This document shows positions 9,279 to 19,900 of a stretch of DNA of 64,000 nucleotides, piece after piece (positions within the stretch are counted from its first letter, which is position 1; each line of letters begins with the position of its first letter). Source of the DNA: JAICMB01 sp035295125 (GTDB taxonomy: Bacteria; Acidobacteriota; Terriglobia; Bryobacterales; Bryobacteraceae); assembly GCA_035295125.1 (NCBI GenBank), contig DATGJP010000051.1, forward strand, positions 1-64,000, written 5' to 3'. The notes under the pieces were generated by a model. The model was not told the origin of the DNA, made no database searches, and saw only the letters and a program-made list of their open reading frames with translations. Made by a program: the position numbers and the translations under genes.

Positions 9279-9380
9279 AGTTTATTATTCGACGATCAGG
9301 GGACATTGGGGTTACGGAAACATACATGGGGTCATGTTGCACACATAGTCTATCTTCTACAGAAATCCGAGTCGGGAAGG

Positions 9381-9463
9381 ATCTGGAAGGGTGAAGCACG
9401 CGGTTCCGCCTGCCTTTGGACCTCACTCAGAACGCCCAGGCGAAACTGCCTGTCCCACCTTCG
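9381..9463. repeat. Paired REP-like elements, family A (inverted)
   Basis: Two related units face each other: GGAAGGGTGAAGCACGCGG (from 9385) with a GCGGTTCCGCC hairpin, then CCAGGCGAAACTGCCTG (9436-9452) followed by TCCCACCTTC. The first unit is nearly the reverse complement of the second unit of the pair at 43893-43925. The paired, inverted layout resembles a BIME. Confidence 0.6.
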
Positions 9464-9583
9464 ATTTTAGGCAGCCAAGAACAAAGCTTGATCGAGTAGG
9501 AGGGTGCCAGTTTGGCCAAGCTGCCTGGATTCTTTTAATTGCGCGCCTATCCAAAATCCCGGCCGCGTTGTGAACGACTCCTT

Positions 9584-9630
9584 CCCCTTGACTATCTACA
9601 AAGTCTGCCGTATTGTAGATAGTCGAGGGG
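9584..9630 (+). promoter_or_regulatory. Promoter with 18-bp inverted-repeat operator upstream of padR
   Basis: CCCCTTGACTATCTACAA (9584-9601) and its reverse complement with one mismatch (9613-9630) flank an 11-nt spacer. Inside lies a sigma70-like promoter: TTGACT (9588-9593), a 17-bp spacer and TATTGT (9611-9616). A bound dimer would block RNA polymerase. Position directly upstream of a padR gene makes autoregulation the simplest reading; this is inference. The right arm ends in GAGGGGAG, which can serve as the Shine-Dalgarno sequence for the TTG start at 9644. Confidence 0.75.
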
Positions 9631-9643
9631 AGTCTTCACTTCA

Positions 9644-9973
9644 TTGGGTAAACCGACAGACCTCGTTCAGGGCACGCTCGACCTCCTCATCCTCAAAACC
9701 ATCTCGCTCGAACCGCAGAACGGCTGGGCCATTGCAAAGCGTATCGTCCAGGTGTCGGGCAATGTGCTGCAGGTGCAGCAGGGCTCGCTTTATCCCGCGT
9801 TGCATCGCTTGGAACACCAGGGATGGATCCGCGCCGAATGGAAAGAATCTGAGAACAACCGGCGCGCGAAGTTTTACGCGCTAACCCCCGCCGGCCGCAA
9901 GCGGCTCAGAACCGAGGTCGACAACTGGTACCGTCTGTCCAACGCCATTGGACTCGTAATCGAGGAGGTCTAA
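9644..9973 (+). CDS. PadR family transcriptional regulator
   Basis: Winged-helix regulator of 109 residues, the usual size for short PadR proteins. It has the family N-terminus DLVQGTLDLLILKTIS, the wing motif QQGSLYPALHRLEHQGWI and YALTPAGRKRL. The TTG start matches the conserved N-terminus and sits about 11 nt after a GAGGGGAG Shine-Dalgarno sequence. The stop is 3 nt from the GTG start of the next permease, so the two form an operon. PadR genes of acidobacteria are commonly next to these permeases. It probably represses its own promoter through the inverted repeat at 9584-9630. Confidence 0.95.
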   Translation: MGKPTDLVQGTLDLLILKTISLEPQNGWAIAKRIVQVSGNVLQVQQGSLYPALHRLEHQGWIRAEWKESENNRRAKFYALTPAGRKRLRTEVDNWYRLSNAIGLVIEEV

Positions 9974-9976
9974 CCC

Positions 9977-12634
9977 GTGCGACTGCTGACCATGCTTGGC
10001 AATACCGCCCGATCACTCTTCCGGAAGGGCAAAGCGGACAGCGAACTACGCCAGGAGTTCCAGTATCACCTCGAAAAGGAGATCGAAAACAACATCCGCG
10101 CCGGCATGACTCCCGCCCAGGCGCGGAACGCGGCGCTAAGCCTGATCGGCCCCATCACGCTACAACAGGAAGAATGCCGCGACTCGCGCGGCATCAACTT
10201 CATCGAGACCTCACTGCGCGACCTGCGGCACGCCATCAGCCTCTTTCGACGGACACCCTTATTCACTGCCGCGGCAATCGCAACGCTGGCGCTTGGCATC
10301 GGCGCGAATACCACCGTCTTCACGTTCGTCGAAAACATTCTGCTCCGCCCGCTACCGGTTCGCGCTCCGCAGCAATTGGTCTCTCTGGGCTGGGGAGGAA
10401 TGATCAACTTCTCCTATCCGAGCTACCTTGATCTTCGCGACAGAAATCGCGCCTTTTCCGATCTTGTCGCGTACCGCTTCAATCCCGCAAGCATGAGCCT
10501 CCAGCCGCGCGTGAATTACCGGGTCTGGGGTTATGAGGCGACTGGCAATTATTTTGGCGCTTTGGGGGTCCAGCCCGAGCTCGGCCGCTTCTTCGGCCCT
10601 GGCGAAGATATGGCGCGGGGAGCAAATCCCGTAATGGTGATGAGCGACCGCGTGTGGCGCGAGCGTCTTGCGGCTGACCCGAACGTCATCGGAAGAGAGG
10701 TAAAGATCAACGGGTATCCGTTCACGATCATCGGCGTTGCCCCTCCTGATTTTGGTGGGACGGAGTTGATCGTGGCCGCTGACTACTGGGTTCCCATGAG
10801 CATGTCGCAGCGCATCGAACCGGGCAGCGATTGGCTCGGCTCGCGCTACGCGCAGAACATCTGGGTGATGGGCCGGCTCAAACCCGGGGTCACACCGCCG
10901 CAAGCCGAAGCCAACCTGAACCAGATCGGCCAGGAACTCGCCGCCGCATACCCCAACTCAATCAGCCGCAAAGACCGGTTTCGGCTGTCTTCGCCCGGCC
11001 TTATGGGACAGGCCCTGCGCGGTCCGATCACCAGCTTCGGCGCGGTTCTCATGTGCGTCGGCGGGCTGGTACTGCTGCTCGCATGCGTGAACCTCGCCGG
11101 CATGTTGATGGCCCGCGCGGCCGACCGCCGCCGCGAAATCGGTATTCGCCTCGCCATTGGCGCCGGTAAAGGCCGCTTGCTGCGCCAATTAATGACCGAA
11201 AGCCTGTTGCTGGCGTCGGTCGGTGGTCTGTTGGGCGCAAGCCTCGCCTTCGGCGCCTGCCGCTTGTTCAACTCCTGGCGTTTGAATCTGGACGTCCCGA
11301 TTCGGACCTCTCTTCAACCCAACGCTGTTGTTCTCGCATTCACCGCGGCCGCCGCACTTTTCACCACACTGCTTTTTGGGCTGATGCCGGCGGTCCAGGC
11401 CATACGGACCGACCTGATTCCCAGCCTGAAGAACTCACCCGCCGCGCGATTGCGCCGCTGGAGCGCCCGCGACCTCATTGTCGTCGGTCAGATTGCGCTC
11501 TCGGTAATCCTGGTGATCTGCTCCGTGCTCGTCGTACGAAGCCTGCAGCACGCCCTGACCCTGAAGCTGGGGTTTGAGCCGGCGAACGCGGTCTCGTTGT
11601 CTTTCGACTTGAGGCTGCAGGGTTACGACAAGAAACGCAGCCGCACGTTCGATGCCGCTCTGATCTCCAAAGCATCGGCGATTCCCGGCATGCAGGCCGT
11701 CGGAATCATCAACAATTTCCCGTTGCGTATCGGGGAAGATAACTCCGTGGTCTCGAGGACCGATCGGCCTGTACCGCCCACTTCGGAACGCCGCGGCGCT
11801 GTGATGTACAACATTGCTCCGGGCTATCTGCAGGCGGCGGGCACGAAACTTGTCGCAGGACGGGACTTCAGCCGTTATGACCGCGATGGCGCTCCCGCCG
11901 TCGCGATTGTGAACCAGGCCTTGGCGGATGCGTTGTATCCCAACGAAAACCCACTGGGCAGAAACTTTCGCATAACCCTGGACGCGGCTGACAAGGGCAT
12001 TGAGATTGTCGGCATAGTCGAAACCGGCAAGTATGAATCGCTTGGCGAAGACCCCAAACCCGTGGTCTTTCAGCCCATCGCGCAAACAGGAACAGAGGAA
12101 ACGACGCTGGTGGCCCGTACGGTATTGCCGCCGGAGCAAGCCACCGAATCCCTTCGCAAGGCCGTTCTCGAGCTTGACCCGGAACTGACCATCTATAATG
12201 CCGGCGGGCTCAAAGAACAATTAGCGCTGCCGCTGTTCGCGGCCCGCGCGGCCGCCACCGTGTTGGGAGTCTTCGGATTTCTTGCCATGGTTCTCGCGGC
12301 GACCGGGCTCTTCGGACTGATGGCCTATGCTGTGGCGCGCCGTACGCGCGAGCTCGGCATCCGTATGGCGCTAGGGGCACAAGCCCTCACCATTCTGTCG
12401 GCGGTCCTGAAGCGCACCCTGGCGTTGTGCGGCGCGGGCTTGTGCCTGGGAACTGTCGTCACGCTGGCCGCAAGCCGCCTGTTGTCCGCAGTGCTTTATG
12501 GCGTGAGCCCACGCGATCCCGCGACCTACGCGATCGCGATCCTCCTGATGGCCGTGGTCGCCGTTCTGGCCTGTTGGAGTCCGGCGACTCGGGCGATTCA
12601 TGTCGACCCTGCGCGCACTCTGCGCGAGGAATAA
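9977..12634 (+). CDS. ADOP-type ABC transporter permease with N-terminal extension, 885 aa
   Basis: Duplicated MacB-PCD/FtsX permease of 885 residues. The first 80 or so residues form the soluble extension seen in many such permeases (LRQEFQYHLEKEIENNI then MTPAQARNAAL). Next comes DLRHAISLFRRTPLFTAAA with the first transmembrane segment, a periplasmic domain, three helices near residues 355-480, and a second unit ending HVDPARTLREE. The GTG start lies 3 nt behind the padR stop, so expression is tied to that regulator. No ATP-binding subunit is encoded nearby; the transported substrate cannot be told from sequence. Confidence 0.93.
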   Translation: MRLLTMLGNTARSLFRKGKADSELRQEFQYHLEKEIENNIRAGMTPAQARNAALSLIGPITLQQEECRDSRGINFIETSLRDLRHAISLFRRTPLFTAAAIATLALGIGANTTVFTFVENILLRPLPVRAPQQLVSLGWGGMINFSYPSYLDLRDRNRAFSDLVAYRFNPASMSLQPRVNYRVWGYEATGNYFGALGVQPELGRFFGPGEDMARGANPVMVMSDRVWRERLAADPNVIGREVKINGYPFTIIGVAPPDFGGTELIVAADYWVPMSMSQRIEPGSDWLGSRYAQNIWVMGRLKPGVTPPQAEANLNQIGQELAAAYPNSISRKDRFRLSSPGLMGQALRGPITSFGAVLMCVGGLVLLLACVNLAGMLMARAADRRREIGIRLAIGAGKGRLLRQLMTESLLLASVGGLLGASLAFGACRLFNSWRLNLDVPIRTSLQPNAVVLAFTAAAALFTTLLFGLMPAVQAIRTDLIPSLKNSPAARLRRWSARDLIVVGQIALSVILVICSVLVVRSLQHALTLKLGFEPANAVSLSFDLRLQGYDKKRSRTFDAALISKASAIPGMQAVGIINNFPLRIGEDNSVVSRTDRPVPPTSERRGAVMYNIAPGYLQAAGTKLVAGRDFSRYDRDGAPAVAIVNQALADALYPNENPLGRNFRITLDAADKGIEIVGIVETGKYESLGEDPKPVVFQPIAQTGTEETTLVARTVLPPEQATESLRKAVLELDPELTIYNAGGLKEQLALPLFAARAAATVLGVFGFLAMVLAATGLFGLMAYAVARRTRELGIRMALGAQALTILSAVLKRTLALCGAGLCLGTVVTLAASRLLSAVLYGVSPRDPATYAIAILLMAVVAVLACWSPATRAIHVDPARTLREE

Positions 12635-12643
12635 TCGCGCTTC

Positions 12644-13105
12644 CTACTTGCCGTCCTTTTCCGGTCCCAGCGCGAACACCGGGCCATCGAAGCGATGCTT
12701 GCCATCGGCCGTGAAGACGACGTAACGAAAATCACCCGGACCGAGATAGTAGTTTGCGCGGCACGGCCGCGGGCACTGCCCGTCGCAGCCCCAGCCGTTC
12801 CATGGCGACATTACAAGATCCTGACCAGCAGCGAGGTGCAGCGGGCTCTTCAAGTCCTTTTCGGCACAGCTCGCAATCAGGTAAACCTCCGCGTAGCTAT
12901 CTTTCCAGGAATCGCCTTCCTTGCGTTCCACCAGTACTTTCTTGCGCAGGCTCAGCGCCGAACTGCCCGTATTCTTTACAACGAAACGATTGTTCTGATC
13001 GAAAGTGAGGCTAACCATCTTTGCCTCCTTATTATCAGACGCGGCCGGAGTGCATCCCAGCACAAGCGTCCACAAGATCAACGCCGGACGTCGAAGTTGT
13101 CCCAT
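12644..13105 (-). CDS. Predicted lipoprotein, unknown function
   Basis: A protein of 153 residues with a type II signal peptide: hydrophobic PALILWTLVLG followed by lipobox cysteine (LVLG-C, about residue 18). The mature part has a probable beta-sandwich region (VSLTFDQNNRFVVKNTGSSAL) and a cysteine-rich stretch (GWGCDGQCPRPC) that may carry disulphides. I do not recognise the family. Its start overlaps the end of the upstream 276-residue gene by 28 bp, so it is probably translationally coupled and the last gene of a three-gene operon with the giant repeat protein. Confidence 0.7.
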   Translation of the reverse strand: MGQLRRPALILWTLVLGCTPAASDNKEAKMVSLTFDQNNRFVVKNTGSSALSLRKKVLVERKEGDSWKDSYAEVYLIASCAEKDLKSPLHLAAGQDLVMSPWNGWGCDGQCPRPCRANYYLGPGDFRYVVFTADGKHRFDGPVFALGPEKDGK

Positions 13106-13908
13106 ACGCGCGACTCCCTGATGTTCGGATTCGCCGACTCCGCCGCGGCGAAATCGTTACAGCTCTGCGTCTGGAGAGAAGTTAACACACCGGTAAAGCG
13201 GCGGTCTGTCACCGCTCCCTCGATCACGTGCCCGACATTCGCGGCCACGCCGCCGGCAATCGCCTCGCTTCGCGTGTGCGCCGCCGTCATGGGGAACACC
13301 GACGCGTGAAAACGATACTGCCAGTGCGTGTTCCAGTAGAACGACTTCAACTGCGTGAAGTTGCCCGCCGGGTCACGAACCACAAGCACGGTGCAAAAAT
13401 GAAACTCGAGTTGCACTTCGCGCAGCCAGTTCGTCTTATGGGTGAGGTTATTGGTGACGCTTAACGGATACGTGTCGGACGGACCGTCATTGAAGTTCGT
13501 GCTCACGAGCGCGCCGCCGGCCGGCGACGGACCTGCGGGCAATACCGCTCGCCGCGTCGGCTCGACTCCGTAAAATATCTGACCGACCGGCCCAAATGTA
13601 TCGCGGCAGGCCTGGCTCGGCCGGGCTGGCGGACGCGCGCGCTGGTAGAACGCGCTTCCATCGCCGTTCGTTTGCCCCCGGTAATAGCCCCAATTCGTTT
13701 CGATCCACTGGGCCTGAAGCCATCCGAGAAACCATCCGGCGATCGGGTCGGCTGCTCCGATATTGAACCGCGCTGATCCTACCGCGCGAATCTGTTGCGC
13801 GATCGGGAAAGTGACGTCCGCTGTTGGATCGTTAATCACAGGCGCGCCGACCGCTGGACGGTTCGTTAGTCTGATGTTCCCTGACCCGGGAACTACTGAG
13901 ATTGCCAT
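13078..13908 (-). CDS. Unrecognised 276-residue protein
   Basis: I do not recognise this protein. It has no signal peptide or membrane segment, is rich in aromatic residues (WFLGWLQAQWIETNWGYY; SFYWNTHWQYRFHAS) and contains four cysteines. It begins MAISVVPGSGNIRLTNRP, ends DNFDVRR and is predicted to be mostly beta. A strong Shine-Dalgarno sequence (GGAGGAAGGCAG) precedes the ATG. It lies 33 nt after the stop of the 2267-residue secreted protein and overlaps the lipoprotein gene that follows, so it is likely made together with both. Confidence 0.7.
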   Translation of the reverse strand: MAISVVPGSGNIRLTNRPAVGAPVINDPTADVTFPIAQQIRAVGSARFNIGAADPIAGWFLGWLQAQWIETNWGYYRGQTNGDGSAFYQRARPPARPSQACRDTFGPVGQIFYGVEPTRRAVLPAGPSPAGGALVSTNFNDGPSDTYPLSVTNNLTHKTNWLREVQLEFHFCTVLVVRDPAGNFTQLKSFYWNTHWQYRFHASVFPMTAAHTRSEAIAGGVAANVGHVIEGAVTDRRFTGVLTSLQTQSCNDFAAAESANPNIRESRVWDNFDVRR

Positions 13909-13941
13909 CTGCCTTCCTCCTCCGTGCTGTCACGGGCCGCG

Positions 13942-16900
13942 CTAGGGCAGCCCGAAGTACGCGTTTACGTCAATGATCAGGTCGGTCGGGTTGCTGGCGA
14001 ACACGCTGATGCCACCACCCTGCCCCGCCGGCACCAGGGCCGCGTTGGCGACAATTTTGCCCTGGAAAGAGTTCAAGGTGGATACAACGGGTTGTGACTG
14101 CCCCAACGGCCACGTCGACAGGTAAGTCAGAGGCCCGGGCGGAACCACCGTCATATTCAACGAGTACGCCGCCGCATTCCCCGGAAGCCCGCAGGTGCCC
14201 GGTAGGGTCACGTTGCGAGTAGCATTCCCCTGCAACTGACCGGTCGCGCCCTGCCCACTCCGCGTATCCGTGACCCGGCACGGAGTTACAGGGAAGAGGT
14301 TCAGTGCGCCCGGTCCCCCGGCCGGAGCGAAATACCCATTGACGTCGATGATCACGTCCGTCGCATCGCTCACGAACACACTGATCGCTCCATTGGAGCC
14401 CGCCGGCACAATCGCCGCGTTGGCTGCCACTCGGCCATCGAACGCATTCAGAGTCGAGACGACGGGCTGCGTTTGTCCCGCCGGCCACGTCGACAGGTAA
14501 GTAAGCGGTCCTTTTGGTACGACCGTCACATTCAACGAATAGGTGAGGGCCGAGGCGGGAACGTTACAGGAGCTCGAGGGTATCGGGAAGTCTCGCGTCT
14601 GGCCCGGGGTCATCGATGGCGCGCCAAACGGAGCGGGGAAGCCTCCGCGCGTATCCGCCACGCGGCATGGAGTCACCGGGTAAAACGCCAGCGCCTGCGC
14701 CGATTGCGAGGCCGCGGTAGCAAAGAACCCGTTGATATCGATGATCACGTCGGTCGCATCGCTCACGAAAATGCTGACCGCGCCGTTCGCACCCGCGGGC
14801 ACAATCGCGGCGTTAGCCACCACGGCGCCATCGAGCGAGTTCAACGTCGAAACCACGGGCTGCGCCTGCCCGCTGGGCCAGATCGATAAGTATCCCAAGT
14901 GCGCGTTCGGAACAACCGTAATGTTGAGCGAGTACGCCTGTGCCGTCGCAGGAATGTTGCAGCCGCTCGACGGAATCGGAATATCGCGAGTACCGCCGGA
15001 CGCCAGCGTCGGCGGTCCATAGGGCCCCGATTTACCTTGCCCTGCCCGCGTATCCATCACGCGGCAAGGCGTCACCGGGAAGAACGACAAACCCGAGCCG
15101 CCAATACCCTGTTGGCCCGCCTGCGTGACTGTGAACGTCTGCCCCGCGATGGTTAGCGTCCCCGACCTTTGACTCGACGTGGTATTCGCGGCGACATTGT
15201 ATGAGACCGTGCCGTTGCCGGTCCCCTGCGCTCCCGAAGTGATCGTGAGGAATGACGGCGTGTTGCTGACGGCCGTCCACGTAGCTGTCGGAAGCGTTGA
15301 AGTCACTGTCACCGAGAATGCTCCACCGATCGCGCCTACGTTTGCCGATGCCGGATTCAAAGTGAATCCGGGCGCGACAAGATTCGCTGTCACAGTCTTA
15401 GGTCCCGTCATCGTGACCGTGGTCGAAGCGTTCGACGCATTGGCCACGCTTCCCGTCCAGCCCATAAAGAGGAACCCCGCAGCCGGCGTAACGCTGATAT
15501 TCACAACCGCGGCGGCGTCGAAGAATCCGCTGGCTGGCGTTACCGTTCCGCCAACTGCCGGCGAGGCGCTGATCGTAAGCTGATACTGCGTTTTGAAGGA
15601 CGCCAGGTACGTTGCCGGCGCGCTCGTCACGGTGATGCTGTGCGAAGCTGCGCCGCCGTCGTTCCAGCTTGTAAATAACTCCTGCGTGCCCGAGGCGGGC
15701 TGCTGCGTGGTCGCGACGGCCATGGTATGGGTGCCGGCCGACAGGTTCAACACCTGTGGAGCGGTTTGCGCTGCTCCGCCATCGATCGTAAACAGCAACC
15801 CCGGAGGATTAGTCTGGATCGTGATGCCCGTGCTTGCCGAGAAGTTGGCTGTGACCGTCGTGGGAGCATTCATCGTCACGGTGGTTGTCGCGCTGTTGGC
15901 CGCGGCCACTGGTCCGCTCCAACTCGTGAACAGGAATCCGTTGTTCGCAATCGCCGTCAGGTTGACAACGGTTCCGGTATCGAAGAATCCCCCGCTTGCC
16001 GGACTCACCGAACCGCCTGCCGCGGGAGAGCCAGCGGTCGTCAGTTGATACTGCGTTTCGAAATTCGCGGTGTACGCGGCCGGAAGCGAACCCACCGTAA
16101 TCGTGTGCGACGCCGCACCACCGTCGCTCCAGGACGTGAAGATGTCCCGCGTGCCCGTCGATGGCGTCTGGACACCAGCCACCGCCATGGTGTGCAAGCC
16201 GGGCGGGAGACTCAGAACCGTGGGAGCGGTCTGGGGTGCCCCGCCGTCAATCGTGAACTGCAGACCTGCCGGATTCGTCGTAATCGTCAGAGGAGCCTGC
16301 GGCAGGAAATTCGCGATGAACGTCGCTGGAGTACTAGTCGCCGTGATCGAGCGCGACGCCGACGTGGGACCATCCGCCCAACCCAAAAACTGGTAAACGA
16401 CACCGCCAGTCGTGGCTTGGCTCGCCGCGACCGCGAGCGTGTGCGTTCCCACCGTCAGGCTGACCGTTTGCGGCGCGTTCTGCGCTGTCCCGCCGTCAAT
16501 CGTGAATTGCAGCCCCGGCGGGCTTGTCTGGACGTTGATCGTAGTGAGCGCTGTAAAGCTCGCCGTCAGCGTCACGGGAGTGTTCACGGTCACCGTCGTT
16601 GAAGCGCTGTTTTGCGATGTCACGGGTCCGGTCCAGCCAGTGAATTGGAATCCGCTGTTGGCCGTCGCTGTCACGTTCACAACAGACGCCGCATCGACGA
16701 AACCGCTCGCCGGCGAGACCGTGCCGCCATTAGTGGGCGAAGCTGTGACCGTGAGCTGATACTGCGTCTTAAAGCTGGCGGTCAGTGTCGTCGCGGACGA
16801 AACGGTTATGCTGTGCGAGGCAGCGCCCCCGTCGCTCCAGCCGGTGAAAACGTACTGCGTACCGGTTGCCCCCGGCTGATTGCCCACAACTGTGATCGTG

Positions 16901-19900
16901 TGCTGCCCGACCGTGAGGCTCAGTGTCTGTGGCGCCGTCTGCGCTCCTTGGTTATCTACGGAAAACTGCAATCCCGGAGGGCTGGTCTGAATGGTGACGT
17001 TCGCCAGGCCCACGAAGTTCGCCGTCACTGTAGCGGGGGCGCTCATGGTGATCGTCGTCGACGCGTTGGTGGACGACGCAACAGGTCCGGTCCAGTTTAC
17101 GAACTGGAATCCGCTGTTCGCCGTCGCTGACAGGTTCACCATCATGGAGGCGTCGTAGAAGTTGCCGGTGCCGGGCGATACGCTTCCCCCCGCGATCGGC
17201 GATGCCGCGGTGGCCAGTTGGTACTGCGTCTTGAAGGTCGCCGTCAAAGTTAGCGCGCCAACGCCCACGTTGATGGTGTGCGAAGCTGCGCCGCTATCGC
17301 TCCAGCCGGTGAAGACATATTGCGTTCCCGTCGTACCGGCCTGGGTAGTGACCAGCGAGACCGTGTGCGAGCCCGGCGTGAGGCTCAACGACTGAGGCGT
17401 CGTCACCAATGTGGAATCCACGGTGACCTGCAGCCCCGGCGGAACCGTCTGGATCGTCACTGCCCCGCCTTGATTGAAGTTCGCGGTCACGGTGGTGGGC
17501 GCGCTCAAGGTTATCGTGGTGGAGGCGCTGTTCGCATCCGCGATTGATCCGCCTCCGGTCCAATTGTTAAAGAAGAATCCAGTGTTGGCTGTAGCGACAA
17601 TCGGCACCGCGGTCCCGCCCGGGAAGAAGATTCCGCTCGCCGGCGCAATGCTTCCCGCGCCCTGTGGCGAAACCGCTGTCGTGAGCTGATACTGCGTCTG
17701 GAAGTTGGCGGTAAACGTCGAGGATGTGCTGCCGACGGATATCGAGCGCGACGCGGTTTGCACATTATCACTCCAGCCCGTGAAGACGTACTGCGTCCCC
17801 GCCGCGCCGGCTTGTGTTGCAGTGACTGTAACGTTGTGCGTGCCAGGCAGCAGGTGAACCGCGGTCGCCGTCTGGGCCGGCCCGTTATCGACGCTGAACG
17901 AAAGACCCGCGGGATTGGTCTGAATCGTCACGGCCGTCACCGATATCATGATCTCGGCGCTGTGGAAACCAAGATCCACCATGCCGCTTACGACAACCTT
18001 GTCGAGGTTGGTCTGATCCTCCTGGAAGTTCGAACCAAAATATGCATGCGGCAAACTCCCGAGAAAGCTATTCGATGACGAGATGACACCTGTCAATCCG
18101 TTTTGGCCGCTCACCATTGTCGCGGCGCCCTTTTCGCCGCTGAAAAACGGACTGAGAACCACGTAATCTCCGCTGCTCAATACCGGGAAGATCGCGGGGA
18201 AAAACGCCGTAGCGCTGACGCTGGGAATTCCGAACTGGGTCAGGTCATTAATACTGTTTCCCGAACCGCCGCCGGTCGAAAAAAAGGTTTGGAATACTGC
18301 GGCGCTGGTCGCCGTCGGATTGCCCGGAAAACCACTGAGGAAGAACCACGGGTCAAATCCGACGAAATCGCCCGGTGCCGCCCCTACCAGGCTGTTGGAC
18401 GACGAGACAGTCCCCATTGTCCCGGTGTTGCCGTTGCCGAACGTTGACGCTCCCGTGCCGGATGACCACAACGGACTCATCGCCACGTAATTGCCGCTGG
18501 GAAGTGCGAGCACCCCACCGGCCCCTACCCGATCGCCCGCGGCGCTTCCGAGAAGACTGTTGGACGCACTGACCGCGCCGCTCGTGCCTGTCACACCGTT
18601 CCCGAAAGTCACCGCGCCGATGCCGCCGTTGAAGCCGGAAGTTGTCACCACGTAGTTGCCGTTCGCAAGGGGAACCACAGAACCGCATGAGCCCGATGGG
18701 CACATCTGGGATGGGACAAACGTAGCCGAGGCATTCAATGAGTTGAAACCCAAACCCACGTTGTCATTGGTGTGGGTGCCGACGAGGCTATTAGCGGAGC
18801 TCACCGTCCCCTTCACGCCACTCGTTCCATTTCCGAATGTCACCGCCCCGGCGTTCATCGTGGCGCCGTTTGACCAGTGAGGGGAAACCACGACGTAGTT
18901 ACCGTTCGTGAGCGCCACCGCTGTTGCGCCAACCTGGTCCATCGAGGTGCTCCCCACCAGGCTGTTCGCCGCGGAGATCACACCGGCAATTCCCACTGAC
19001 CCACTGCCCCAGGTCGCGGCGCCAACTCCCCCGCCAAAAGCCGGGCTGCTTACGACAAAGTTTCCGTTTGATAGAGGGAAAATTCCTCCGCTCCCGGCAG
19101 AATCGCCGATCGCGGCGCCCACGAGACTGTTGGCCGCGGTAACCGTTCCCACGGTGCCGACGTTTCCGTTGCACCAGGTTATCGCTCCTTTACCGCCGCT
19201 GAATAAGGGACTGCTCACGACGTAATCATTGTTAGTCAGTACCGCGCTACCGCTAAAACTGCTCCCGATCTTGTCTCCCGCCCCGGCGCCGACCAGGCTG
19301 TTCGAGGCGCTCACGACGCCTGTTATCCCCGTGGTACCGTTTCCGAATGTCGCAGCCCCTATGTTCCCGTCGAAGGCCGGGCTGAGGACGACATAGTTGC
19401 CATTCGGAAGCGCAATGACTCCACCGCTGCCGACCATATCTCCAGGCGCCGCACCCACCAGGCTGTTGGAGGCTGAAAGGGCCGCGCTTAGCCCCGTCGC
19501 CCCATTCACTAGCGTCGCCGCTCCGAGACTTCCGCCGAATGTCGGTGTTGTGACGACATAATTCCCATTGGTGAGCGCGGTCACGGAAGCGCTGCTGGTC
19601 GTCAGCGTGCTGATGGTCGAGAACGTCGTTCCGTTGATCAACGTCACGGGACCTCCCGAACCCGCCAAAACATAGTTCCCGTTCGTGAGCGGTGTGACGC
19701 TGGCAATGGGAAAGCTGGTCGCACCAGGGTCCGTCCCGCTGACTCCTGTCATACCGCTTCCAAAGGTCAACGTGTCGCTGATCTCGCTCACCACGATGTA
19801 GTCACCGTTGGGAAATATTGTCACTCCGGACAGGATCGCCATCGGAGTGAGCACCTGGGCAAGGTTCCCGGTAGTGGCGTTTTGAAATATCGGCGCCCAG

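Larger units (their letters stand above)
9279..9643. other. Divergent intergenic region (365 bp)
   Basis: Lies between the minus-strand permease and the plus-strand PadR gene. It holds a pair of inverted REP-like family A elements (9381-9463) and the PadR operator/promoter (9584-9630). A site TAGTCTATCTTCTACA at about 9346-9361 resembles the operator half-site with three extra bases. I see no coding potential. Confidence 0.6.
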
